This document shows positions 10,701-18,447 of a DNA stretch of 61,488 nt, in pieces. The notes beneath the pieces are model-generated. The model was given only the letters and a program-made list of their open reading frames with translations. It did not search any database and was not told the DNA's origin. Made by a program: the position numbers and the translations under genes. The stretch's first letter is position 1. Each line of letters opens with the position of its first letter. The stretch spans positions 111,445-172,932 of the forward strand of contig NZ_CALMFY010000043.1 of NCBI RefSeq assembly GCF_937863485.1. The letters run 5' to 3'. This DNA comes from an uncultured Nostoc sp. Lineage in GTDB: Bacteria > Cyanobacteriota > Cyanobacteriia > Cyanobacteriales > Nostocaceae.

Positions 10701-11190
10701 AGTTTTTAGTGAAACAGAAGATTTAAATGCGATCGCAACTTCTTGGCAGCAATCAAGAAAAGACCTTTGGAGAACTGCCAATAGATTGTTACGTGAACCT
10801 TTAATGGCTAGCCGTTTAGGCCCTGAACTGTTCAAATCGTTTACAGCTAATCAAATGGTTGCTATTTTGCAAACAATTGGGCGCGGGATGCGGAATGGAT
10901 GCCCAGTATCAGTTTACTTTGTGGATGCAGCTTGGGCTAAAAATTCAGCAGAAGATAAACCCGATTCTGGGCGAGATAGTATGCTGGTGCAGATGCGAAT
11001 CATTTTAGAAGAATGTGTCAACCACCCCGATCCTATAATTCGGGAAATTTATCAAGAACTTTATGGCGCATTTCTAGCACCTTTACAACGTATTGAAGGA
11101 GTAATTTACCCTGATGACCTAGCTAATTCACAATATTTGACGGATGAAGAAGACGGTTTCAATGATTTTTCAACACTATTGGAGATGTAA
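7777..11190 (+). CDS. DinG/XPD-like superfamily 2 helicase of the pPIWI-RE island
   Basis: An 1137-residue ATP-dependent helicase. Walker A is GLPGSGKT (241-248, K247), Walker B/DEAH-like is DEGD (428-431), and motif VI is QTIGRGMR (1032-1039). Between Walker A and B lie C333, C353, C369, C371 and C377 (APCNEI, KKCLCPLWTMCG). This is the position of the 4Fe-4S cluster in DinG/XPD helicases, so an Fe-S-dependent DNA unwinding role is likely. The first 200 residues and a long insert between about 440 and 800 are unassigned. It overlaps the nuclease gene upstream and is two bases from the pPIWI-RE gene downstream. This matches the helicase described as part of pPIWI-RE islands. Confidence 0.85.
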   Translation: MRTKPDFWKGADRICWYCVLMKEFINTDSLEYAPLVMSGMASILNAPVFEQARQAIFNMRQMSLTFVTQQSVKHAIALYNNHHYCNHTKGTYEIDIETLHFKRTDPLEDSLITQARQILSNPLPYDSYGFTFADPRQQMAVALGEESTAVRMPITPITAPIAVRRTHSLNRQPRGKIRIPLSELRDLAIEMDEREKQYPERRRGSWAERFERFDLMVSETGKGLRKENDVLELEDIKHLIGLPGSGKTTILVLIAVWLGLHDYKAMFVFPSIEVARQYMAELAFHQVKVGMLVGQGDETRRRHADNIAESIATGGNGGFAHTLEQAEVFGMNCVLPAFSTADMSLWGFGYAPCNEILQGGGKQGKMKKCLCPLWTMCGRNKAPRDLLDSNIWVGHVRSLDTQISPHAIQEQVRYFELIARTFDVVVFDEGDMVQSVLDSYGAATLSISGSERSIHRVILEQIHNRFARGENYRLFDRDVELYSRDLSEFGNHNTSLITTLQNMSKSRVGERYENQLLTVLRIVSELLNTLKKSSQQNDIDEQEAKLGFSKSRALTEFWEAAAYNAFYDRTGVENPQDFKADLWPRILGYNRETLEKQWKTLISHFRRYLAENLIKRRDAIVEEIAKLFLKLCFPDHLPTIEAEDLAKLLITVTFVILGYQRIVPGTRTMVAEGFIRETIGESTASPELRKFIPESILGSFSGVQYSFFKAQTTRTATRNVQLSYITFVGAPRMLMHRFHRLLDADDGHLSPAVLITSATSFLEASPAYHINAGPHYLLKPRQSKHKLEQSVYRFKWFPDSERGDEPLKYSGAGELQNHNLKRMVNALVRGGITKSEIYKSMRHFDVKFGIRRKAALVVNSYEQARTIKKYINDYHPEVGQHTKAIVKSLRDGEQPQDFITSAQCEALGDDENCDILIFPMLAINRGVNIVFTKGDRKLDAAIGSIYFLTRPHPTKDDMRLLYSLAGRATQEFDSRVFSETEDLNAIATSWQQSRKDLWRTANRLLREPLMASRLGPELFKSFTANQMVAILQTIGRGMRNGCPVSVYFVDAAWAKNSAEDKPDSGRDSMLVQMRIILEECVNHPDPIIREIYQELYGAFLAPLQRIEGVIYPDDLANSQYLTDEEDGFNDFSTLLEM

Positions 11191-11192
11191 CA

Positions 11193-14100
11193 ATGAGCGA
11201 CAACTTTTCTGATGAAATTGAACTTGAAGAAGATTTATCTGAAGAAGAGGAAGACGAAGAAACTGATGGTAATTTAGTTTCAGATACGTTTTATATTCAG
11301 CAAGGACAAATCAAGTTAATCAAGCAATTTACCTTAGCTTTCACTGTACCTGATGATCTGCGTCCAATCATCGTAAAGGGTTTTACTCTTGCTTGGACAA
11401 AGGCAGCTCTGTTAGATTTTGCAGATATTCAAAAAGGAACTAATGTCAAAAATCTTCCCTATGCCTCATTTCGAGGATTTATAGAGGTAGTACTAAAAAA
11501 TGCAGCGCGAATTGAACCAGAAGTAGGTCTTACGAACTTCGCATTTTATAATGCTAAAACGGGAGGTGATCCAGAACCTTTTGTTTACCTAACTGGTGGT
11601 AATGAAGAAGAAATCAATCAAATGCTTCGCCCAATTATTAACGACTGGTTCGCAAATTATCTCAGACCTTTTGTAAAAAAAGAAGACATATCAACGAATA
11701 TTATTGAGCGCTTGCAAGATTTGCAGGAAAGAGGAGAACTTCTGAAAATTTCTCCATTTAAATCTCAAGTATTCCCTTGGAATTGCTCTAAACAGACAGG
11801 TACAACTCAGCCAAAAGATTTAACAGATAAATATGCCTATCGTGCGATAGTAGATTACGTAGCTCGTCAAATTGCTGGACAAGAGATTTTTCCAAATTTA
11901 GGGCCGATAAAACGTATTATTTCCAGCAATTCTGGGATTGTAGAATTGATGACCGATCCGATAACCTTACCTGACACAAAAGGGAAATTCAGTTTTGTGG
12001 TGAGCTTGGAAGTTGTGACTTATCCTTCTTTGCCTCAACCTTTGGTGAAAGTTGAGGTTTCCAAACGTCGCTGGTTTACTCAGTTAAAAGATCCTAAATA
12101 CGATCGTAGGAATATTAGCGGTTTCATATTTTCTCAAGACTATCCCGATCGCGCCTTTAGCTATCGAGTAAAATGTGAACAAGATAAAAATAACAAGCAA
12201 GAGAAGAAGAATTGGCGTTGGGCAACAGATACAGATTTTGAAATTCTGCGAAGAGAATTGAAACTGCCTCTGGAACCTTTTGATGGGCAACAAATCGCTT
12301 TGGGCAAAGCCTCTACTGATAGCTGTGAGGTAGTTCTGACTTACCGGAATGGACTTCAAGATAATTCCGAAGAAGACGAAAATAGTTCAGAAGGATACGG
12401 TATTGAAACAGGTGTACCAGAGATTGATAAATTAGATGCCTTGGAAGCGATCGCTAAAATTCTTCAACCATTGGGAATTAAAATATTCGATGGTTACACA
12501 AAAGTACCATCTAAGCACAAACTAGATGATACAGCATCGCGGATGATTAATCTTCCTACACTGCTTGGTGGGGTTTTGGAAGCTCTTGAAACAAATTCCA
12601 ACTTGGAATTTACCGCGAAATATCTCGATAAACTCGACGATAGACAAATTGATAGCTTGCTACGCAAACACTTTGACATTCGTTTAGAAGAGATTGAGTG
12701 GGGAAAAAATGCTTTTAAATTCAGCAAACGCACACCGAATCAGACAGATGAACTCCAAGCTATCATTCAAGCAAACCAAGCAGCGATAAAGCGATTGTAT
12801 CCCAACGAACGACCATCACTGTTTATCTTTTATGAAGCTGAGTTGCAAACTGAAGCGGAACTATTGCAAAAAATTACCCAAGTTTTGTGGGGAAATACAG
12901 TCGAAATAAAGATTAATCTATTACCAAAAAAGACTCACGGATCACGAGAGGTTTTACCTGGAAAAGAGTTGAAAGCTCAAGAGCGATCGCGTCAGCGAAT
13001 TGAAGCATGGGATTCCACTGCAAAACAGATTGAAAAGCTCAATCAGCCAACTTTCTGCTTGATCATGGCGCGGCAGTTTTACCCACATCCTACTGGTAAA
13101 GAAACTCCTAAACCTGACGATAAAGTTAATAAACCTTCAACTCGCCAAGCACTAGCAAAGGTTGGTGCTGGCGTGCAGTTCCTTCTACCCATTGAAAAGA
13201 CACGGAAGACAAAGCATCTCAAACTTGCAGACTTCTTCCATCGGATGCAGTCGGCTTTGAAAGATTTGTTCTCGGCTCATTCTGGTCGGATTGATGGTGT
13301 AAAAGAAAAGGTTGACAAGTACTTGCAAAATATCCCACCAGAAGCTAGACCAAAAGAAATTTTAGGGTTCACAATCGTCCGTAAACAAAGGGGTCGCGTT
13401 CGTGGTGTTATTGAGAATACATTTTTAGCAGTGGTAATGCGCCTCAACGTAGATACAGGAAAATGTGAGCTTTGCTGTGCTTACGAGAAAGGAAATTTAG
13501 AAATTAGCCCGTGGTTTAGCTTCTCTGATGCACTAGCTTTTATTGCCCAACTTACTCCAATCAAACTAGCTAATGAGAAAGCTGTACGCAAGACTCGATT
13601 CATGAAATTTGTAAAACAAATTGTTTCTAACTCTGTGGAAGAAGGGATGCAACCATTGGTTATGATTGATTCTTCCAACTGTGTTCAATTATGGTCTTGG
13701 CTCAAAGATGAGGAAATAAATACTAATCAAATTAACCTTGGCCAACAGCATCAATATATGCAGGATGAATGGCAAGGCGCACGTCTAATTCGCATTCGCC
13801 AAGAACTTGCCCCTGGAATTATTGAGAAAAAAGTCAGACATTTAATAGAGACTTCTTTAGAAGATACTAGGACAAAAGAAGAACTAAACAAACTGCCGCC
13901 TACGCTTAAAATTCCTTCAGCGTCTAGTTCGACTGGGTTATTCCGACTCAGCGCCACTAATCAAACTGGATGTGTAGCTTATCTATCTGTGGCACGTGAA
14001 GCACCACATCAATATCCACGTGGGCAAAGTTGTTATCGTTCAACCCAGACCCTAGCCAACAAAGCTGGGTTAAAGATAAGTCAACTCTCTACAAAAGCTC

Positions 14101-14333
14101 CGTTTGTGGGTCGCTGGCCTACTCCCAATCCACTTGAGATTGTTGTTACCTTGAGGCAACCAGAAGATAATCCTGATGATTTAGCTGCCCTTGTGGAGTC
14201 ACTGCGCTATGGCTTTGGTCACTACAGCGATTGGACAGGTTTGCCTGCTCCCCTATTTTTTGAGCGTGTTGTACGAGACTACATTAGTGATTTTGCGATC
14301 GCAGATGAGGATATTGAATTAGAGCAAGATTGA
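11193..14333 (+). CDS. pPIWI-RE protein (prokaryotic PIWI-superfamily)
   Basis: A 1046-residue protein with an acidic N-terminal tail (residues 1-30, mostly E/D). It has the size and order expected of the pPIWI-RE family: an N-terminal X-type module (formerly DUF3962), a MID-like region, and an RNase H-fold PIWI domain (formerly DUF3893). I place the PIWI part from about residue 715 (GFTIVRKQRGRVRG) to the C-terminus (LRYGFGHYSDWTGLPAPLFF). A DSSN segment, a possible strand-1 acidic site, lies at about 828-831, and an R/E-containing stretch (SVAREAPHQYPRGQ) in the last 150 residues. Family members are proposed nucleic-acid-guided factors in inter-genomic conflict. I cannot verify the catalytic tetrad by eye. 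The start is 2 bases after the helicase stop. Confidence 0.8.
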   Translation: MSDNFSDEIELEEDLSEEEEDEETDGNLVSDTFYIQQGQIKLIKQFTLAFTVPDDLRPIIVKGFTLAWTKAALLDFADIQKGTNVKNLPYASFRGFIEVVLKNAARIEPEVGLTNFAFYNAKTGGDPEPFVYLTGGNEEEINQMLRPIINDWFANYLRPFVKKEDISTNIIERLQDLQERGELLKISPFKSQVFPWNCSKQTGTTQPKDLTDKYAYRAIVDYVARQIAGQEIFPNLGPIKRIISSNSGIVELMTDPITLPDTKGKFSFVVSLEVVTYPSLPQPLVKVEVSKRRWFTQLKDPKYDRRNISGFIFSQDYPDRAFSYRVKCEQDKNNKQEKKNWRWATDTDFEILRRELKLPLEPFDGQQIALGKASTDSCEVVLTYRNGLQDNSEEDENSSEGYGIETGVPEIDKLDALEAIAKILQPLGIKIFDGYTKVPSKHKLDDTASRMINLPTLLGGVLEALETNSNLEFTAKYLDKLDDRQIDSLLRKHFDIRLEEIEWGKNAFKFSKRTPNQTDELQAIIQANQAAIKRLYPNERPSLFIFYEAELQTEAELLQKITQVLWGNTVEIKINLLPKKTHGSREVLPGKELKAQERSRQRIEAWDSTAKQIEKLNQPTFCLIMARQFYPHPTGKETPKPDDKVNKPSTRQALAKVGAGVQFLLPIEKTRKTKHLKLADFFHRMQSALKDLFSAHSGRIDGVKEKVDKYLQNIPPEARPKEILGFTIVRKQRGRVRGVIENTFLAVVMRLNVDTGKCELCCAYEKGNLEISPWFSFSDALAFIAQLTPIKLANEKAVRKTRFMKFVKQIVSNSVEEGMQPLVMIDSSNCVQLWSWLKDEEINTNQINLGQQHQYMQDEWQGARLIRIRQELAPGIIEKKVRHLIETSLEDTRTKEELNKLPPTLKIPSASSSTGLFRLSATNQTGCVAYLSVAREAPHQYPRGQSCYRSTQTLANKAGLKISQLSTKAPFVGRWPTPNPLEIVVTLRQPEDNPDDLAALVESLRYGFGHYSDWTGLPAPLFFERVVRDYISDFAIADEDIELEQD

Positions 14334-14440
14334 ATATGCTGCCAGTGAAGAAAGAGGCTATTAATAAATTTACAACTTGAAGGAAGTATTATTTACAATC
14401 AAACTTACAGAAAGATAACTCTTAGAATGCATCCCGACGC

Positions 14441-14580
14441 ATTAGCATTGTAAAGAGACGCATTAACAATGCGGCCAACATATTGGCATTGTAAGGGGAC
14501 GCATTAACAATGCGGACGACACATTGGCATTATAAGAAGACGCATTAACAATGCAGCCGATGCATTGGCATTGTAAGCCC
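14441..14580 (+). repeat. 41-bp tandem repeat, about 3.4 copies, each able to form a hairpin
   Basis: Units begin at 14441, 14482, 14523 and 14564, spaced exactly 41 bases. Each full unit contains GCATTGT and, 14 bases later, ACAATGC (a copy at 14523 has GCATTAT), so every unit can fold on itself. The unit can be read as one 21-bp element like the array at 38050-38238 (attggcattgtaaggggacgc) plus a 20-base partner. It starts 107 bases after the pPIWI-RE stop. It is not a CRISPR because there are no spacers. Confidence 0.9.
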
Positions 14581-15055
14581 GGATTTCTCACAAAGATTTA
14601 AACGACTAGCCCAAAACGTTTATGCTACTTAGACTTGAGATAAAATACCTTGTTCACATACTGTTGTGATTTGTGCAGTCTCTAAAACGCTCAAAACCTA
14701 AGCTCGACAAAGGTTTGGGTAATAGCGATGCCTACGGCGGCAAGCTACGCACCGCTTGTGAGAAATGCGGGTAAGGTATTGCCGAATTTAATTTGCTACA
14801 AATTAATGAAATGCTGTACTTAACAAGCCAAGGTTAGGACTCCAACCTAAAACTTAAGTTTATTGAGCTTGGTGAAACCCCAGAACAAGCTCAAAAGCTG
14901 GTAGAAATAGTGTGACTGACATAGAGATATCAAGCAGGAATTGGGACAGGAAACTACTACTGTAAATTGGGTATAACCCGTATGGTCTATGGCTTTAAGG
15001 TCACTTCTCTAAATTTTACAATATAAGTAAGACTTAAAAATCACGTTTCAATTAT
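14581..15055. other. Intergenic region with a sequence block shared with the 38-kb repeat locus
   Basis: Bases 14774-14821 (ggtattgccgaatttaattt, then ctacaaattaatgaaatgctg) recur near-identically at 38238-38269 plus 38374-38396. A palindromic REP-like stretch (gcctacggcggcaagctacg) lies near 14728. A short reading stretch ending KFIELGETPEQAQKLVEIV stops near 14914. It has no start or recognisable family and may be a gene remnant. No promoter is assigned for the RemA-like gene. Confidence 0.5.
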
Positions 15056-15412
15056 ATGAAAATCCTCTCATCAGAGCTAGTACATTTAGGATTTGGCAAA
15101 TATGTGCGTTCTGACCAAGTAACAGCAGTTATACCAATAGAAGAGGAGCGTGGGCCAGGGCGACGAACCTTTGTTCACATTCAAGGGCAAAGTGATCCAA
15201 TTATCGCCTCTCGCGCTGAAGATACTATCGTGCGTGATTTAGTACAAGAGCCACGCGAGGTTACCCAAGCGCGTCAGCAGCAGGAAATTCTTCAAGATTT
15301 ATTGGTAAATTTAGGTAATGTTAATTCGACTGTGCGTCGAATTAGCCGTGATGAAAGCAGTTTGGATCTTGATTTGTTAGAGCGCCGAATTAAGCAAGTC
15401 CTTGAAAGTTAA
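15056..15412 (+). CDS. RemA/DUF370-like small regulator-type protein
   Basis: A 118-residue protein. The first half (LVHLGFGKYVRSDQVTAVIP) matches the RemA/DUF370 fold, known from Bacillus RemA, an oligomeric DNA-binding regulator of matrix genes. The second half (about 65-118) is a charged helical extension rich in Q, R and E, suited to coiled coil or oligomer formation. The ATG at 15056 has no strong ribosome site. It is 37 bases upstream of the radical SAM gene on the same strand, likely one transcript. Whether it binds DNA here is unknown. Confidence 0.7.
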   Translation: MKILSSELVHLGFGKYVRSDQVTAVIPIEEERGPGRRTFVHIQGQSDPIIASRAEDTIVRDLVQEPREVTQARQQQEILQDLLVNLGNVNSTVRRISRDESSLDLDLLERRIKQVLES

Positions 15413-15449
15413 TTGCAGAAATCAGCAAACTAAATAACGGAGAACGATA

Positions 15450-16538
15450 TTGCTGAATCCAATTACAGACCAAGTTTCAGTATCAAATACACAAACAAAA
15501 TTACCACGGTTGTGGATACCTGAACGGGTACAGTTTACACCTGCTGCCCTAAATGAGGTTTGGGGGCAGCAGATTTTTGCACGTGTGCAGTCACTCAACT
15601 TACCAATAGAAGAATTATCACAGAACCGTCTAAAGGGACTGCGCGGTGAGTCTGAGCGCGATACTTACAACATTGCCAAGCGTACCTTAGCGGTGGTTAC
15701 TGCACCACCCAGTTCTTTTAAACTGAGTCCCATCCCACCTTCTGCGGATTGGCAGTTTCACATTGCTGAGGGTTGTCCGGCTCACTGTCAATACTGCTAC
15801 CTAGCTGGTAGCTTGTCGGGGCCACCTGTCATCCGCGTTTTTGCTAATTTACCGCAGATATTAGAGAATTTAGCTAACTACGAGCAACAGGGGGAAACCA
15901 CGAGTTTTGAAGTTAGCTGTTATACTGACCCATTGGGTATTGAGCATTTAACTGGAAGTCTGGCTGAATGTATCCGTTACTTTGGCACTCGTACCAATGC
16001 ACATCTACGTTGGGTATCGAAATTTGATGCTGTGGATGGATTACTAGATTTAGCACACAATGGGCATACTCGCTGTCGGATGAGTGTTAATGCAGCACCG
16101 ATTTCTGGTAAGTTTGAAGGTGGCACAGCCTCCGTAGCATCCAGACTTAATGCATTGCGACGGTTAGCGCTACCATTAGAGCGTGGCGGTGGCGGTTATC
16201 CAGTCGGCTTGGTGATTGCGCCCATTATGCCGATAGACGATTGGCAGATGCACTATAGTTCTTTGTTTGACCAGATAAACGAGGCACTGGATTTTGACTG
16301 TGACCTTACTTTTGAATTAATCTCGCATCGGTTCACACCTGGGTCAAAAGAAGTGTTACAAACTTGGTATCCGCAATCAAAATTAGAGATGGATGAGGCA
16401 AAACGCAGTGTCAAGCGTAATAAGTTTGGTGGGACGAAGTACGTTTATGATCGCGACACAATGAAGGCGTTGCGTTGCTTTTTTGAAAGTGAGATTACTA
16501 GGCGCTTTCCAAATGCTGAAATTCTTTATTGGACTTAA
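15450..16538 (+). CDS. splB: Spore photoproduct lyase family radical SAM protein
   Basis: A 362-residue radical SAM enzyme. The 4Fe-4S motif is C109-x3-C113-x2-C116 (CPAHCQYC), the CxxxCxxC form. The family reverses the spore photoproduct thymine lesion in UV-damaged DNA. C157 in SCYTDPLGIEHLTG lies 48 residues after the first cluster cysteine, close to the spacing of the H-donor cysteine in Bacillus SplB, so the repair chemistry may be retained. The start is TTG at 15450, with GGAG about 8 bases upstream. It is paired with the RemA-like gene. Cyanobacteria do not form endospores, so the natural substrate is uncertain. Confidence 0.8.
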   Translation: MLNPITDQVSVSNTQTKLPRLWIPERVQFTPAALNEVWGQQIFARVQSLNLPIEELSQNRLKGLRGESERDTYNIAKRTLAVVTAPPSSFKLSPIPPSADWQFHIAEGCPAHCQYCYLAGSLSGPPVIRVFANLPQILENLANYEQQGETTSFEVSCYTDPLGIEHLTGSLAECIRYFGTRTNAHLRWVSKFDAVDGLLDLAHNGHTRCRMSVNAAPISGKFEGGTASVASRLNALRRLALPLERGGGGYPVGLVIAPIMPIDDWQMHYSSLFDQINEALDFDCDLTFELISHRFTPGSKEVLQTWYPQSKLEMDEAKRSVKRNKFGGTKYVYDRDTMKALRCFFESEITRRFPNAEILYWT

Positions 16539-16571
16539 AAAACCAGTTCGCTCATATACAGTTTGAGCAAA

Positions 16572-16668
16572 TTACAGCTATTTTCAGGTAAATAGACCAG
16601 GTTTTACGGGCACAGCAATGCTGTGCCCCGACGACAAATGTGGTTCAAGTAAATGAAAACTGCTGTAA
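16572..16668. repeat. MITE-like element, family with TTACAGC ends (copy 1)
   Basis: The 97-base element is bounded by TTACAGCTATTTTCA (16572-16586) and its near-perfect inverse TGAAAACTGCTGTAA. The centre carries GGGCACAGCAATGCTGTGCCCC, an almost perfect palindrome around 16609-16630. Related copies lie at 33030-33126 and 37786-37881. There is no coding capacity. Confidence 0.85.
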
Positions 16669-16905
16669 TTATTGGACAAGAGAGCGATCATATAATATAT
16701 CAATAATTTTTAAGCGCTTGCAGTAGTCCCAAGGCTTCTCTAATCCTGGCTGACTCCACCTACAGCGTAAATCCAGCTACCATTTCAATTAACTAGACAA
16801 GGCAATAGCCCCTTGTTAAAGATAAGCAAACTGACGACACAGTGTACTAAGCTGTTACGCTTTGAGTCTGCACACCATTATCAGCCAGAAAGCTTACTGT
16901 AATCA

Positions 16906-17681
16906 ATGGCACTAAGAAAAGCTCTAAGCCTTGTAGGATAAGCACTATAGCTTTAAAAGCTATTGAACAGTGAAGATGATAGGGCAGGCGATTGTCCTTG
17001 ATGCAGTGCTGTGATCGCTACAAAAAAGTTCAGCATTTTTTGCGATGGCGTACCCGCCTGCTTGATAACGAACGCTGTGCTTCCAGGAGGTAAAAATTGA
17101 TATACGGGTTGTCTAAAAAGTTTTTGGAGGTAGAAAAAGCTTACTTGTTCATGAAATACTTTCACAGGAGACGAGCAAGCCAACATAATAAACACTACTG
17201 TGACACTACGAGTACAAATTCTCTCTTGATAAATTTAATTCATCTCTGGGATTGCTTTTTAAGGAGCTATTACCAGAGTCTGTAATTAGACAAACTATAT
17301 CTGAGCTAAAAATTAAGTATAAAAAGCGGTTGTTCGACACGGCTGTCCGCTCAACGCGGGGAACCCCTGTACGCGGCTGCCTCCCCTTTATAACTTTATG
17401 GGCATTTTTATCTCAGGTTTTGGATATTCCCGAATTGTTAGCCACTTCTCCTCAAAAACGTCTTCACATTTATCGTACTTTACTTAAAGTTATTGCTCAT
17501 AAAGCTGTGAGCGTAGACGCTCTTAGCGGCTTGTCGTCAGACATCGCCCAGGTCGAAGTGAACCACGAGTCCGTAAACGTCGCCCAAAAATTTATCCCTT
17601 GATGACTAAACCCCGATATGAACTACAAAAGCAATTGCAAATTGCTTAAATTACAAGCGTTTCCGCTTTTCTTAGTGCCAT
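16906..17681 (+). mobile_element. Decayed IS4-type insertion sequence with both ends
   Basis: Inverted ends ATGGCACTAAGAAAAGC (16906-16922) and GCTTTTCTTAGTGCCAT (17665-17681) match over 17 bases. The 776-base element is far shorter than a working IS4-family element. The left 300 bases align with an inverted second copy at about 22370-22805. Flanks atcaa and ttcaa next to the TGGCAC ends could be a decayed target duplication. A dispersed repeat interrupts the transposase at about 17340-17390. Confidence 0.8.
17200..17649 (+). pseudogene. IS4-like transposase remnant, core deleted
   Basis: Reading from GTG 17200 gives a damaged VT-RVQIL start with stops. It is then in frame from 17252 as [20 protein letters not shown] and KYKKRLFD, followed by 15 or so residues encoded by an inserted C/G-rich repeat, then FITLWAFLSQVLD. 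The catalytic DDE core is missing. The sequence jumps to a C-terminal part SPQKRLHIYRTLLKVIAHKAV. After another frame change the true tail RSEPRVRKRRPK...LMTKPRYELQKQLQIA ends at TAA 17647-17649. The order and the tail are typical of cyanobacterial IS4-family transposases. Confidence 0.8.
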
Positions 17682-17999
17682 TCAATCCAGGGACTAACTT
17701 GTTACCACTGGTGGCCAACAACTAGGGCAGTTTAATTATAAGTGATCATCCGAACTTAATATTACATATAGGTCGATGAAGAGAATCTATCGAGTAGCAT
17801 CGGTGCTACGGTTTAATTGACCATTCAGGTCGCGCGGTATGAAGCCCCGTCCTTCTTTGTCCGCTTGGCTGGTGTGGAGTACAAGCTCCATCTCAGCCTC
17901 TCCTCCCTGTTCCCCTGCCTCTTTTGACAGAATGGTGCTTAAAGCAACACGATTGACAAAGATCGTTTGCTACTAGAAAGTATTCGCGACACAACCCGT
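17682..17999. other. Gap between the IS remnant and the SnoaL gene
   Basis: About 320 bases with no gene I can support. Near 17836 the words cgcgcggtatgaagccccgtcc recall the right end of IS200/IS605 elements in cyanobacteria, but no matching hairpin or tnpB tail is evident. Minus-strand frames here are not protein-like. Confidence 0.3.
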
Positions 18000-18359
18000 T
18001 TACACAGGTTCCATGTATAAGCGTGCCCACTCGATCTGATCCGCTTGGATGCCAAGAATGGTCGCTCCGCGCATCCCAAACCGCGTGCCATCACGACGGG
18101 TACCAAACCAGTACCACTCAGCCCAGGCTGTATCACCCTCAACTGCCGAACGGAGTAACTCGGAGTGAAAGTCTGGGATGTCGTGGAACATGGCAGACCA
18201 ATTCTTACGGACATCCTCAACTCCGTGTACAGCCTTCTCAGGATGTGCTGGTTGCTCACCCTGAAAGTTAGGTGTAAAACAGGCTAAAAACGCTTCCAGG
18301 TCATGTGCGTTCTGTGCTTGTTGCAGTCGCTCTATGACAATGCTTTGGCTGAATTTCAT
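18000..18359 (-). CDS. SnoaL-like / nuclear transport factor 2 fold protein
   Basis: A 119-residue protein, MKFSQSIVIERLQQAQNAHD onward, with DLEAFLACFTPNFQGEQPAHP, WSAMFHDIPDF, AEWYWFGTRRDG and a final WARLYMEPV. These are typical of the SnoaL/NTF2-like polyketide-cyclase superfamily, cone-shaped proteins of varied function. The ATG at 18359 is preferred to the ORF's first codon at 18383 because AAGGAG lies 6-7 bases before it. GC content is higher than in the flanks. It sits inside the IS-flanked graveyard and seems to be the only gene there that could be whole. Confidence 0.7.
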   Translation of the reverse strand: MKFSQSIVIERLQQAQNAHDLEAFLACFTPNFQGEQPAHPEKAVHGVEDVRKNWSAMFHDIPDFHSELLRSAVEGDTAWAEWYWFGTRRDGTRFGMRGATILGIQADQIEWARLYMEPV

Positions 18360-18447
18360 GATCTCTCCTTTGAGTATGATCACAAAGTAAGCCGCGCCTA
18401 AGTGAATACCTAAGCCCAGGAGTTGTCCCCCTGATTTATGCGTCTAC

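Noticed and set aside
14441..14580. CRISPR-like array beside the pPIWI-RE gene
   Set aside because: The units are contiguous with no unique spacers, so this is a tandem repeat and not a CRISPR array.
17836..17858. IS200/IS605 right end
   Set aside because: Only a short word similarity (gaagccccgtcc); no complementary hairpin arm or TnpB tail was found.
17939..18259. 106-codon minus frame and 82-codon plus frame over the SnoaL gene
   Set aside because: Both are shadow frames of the well-supported SnoaL-type gene at 18000-18359.
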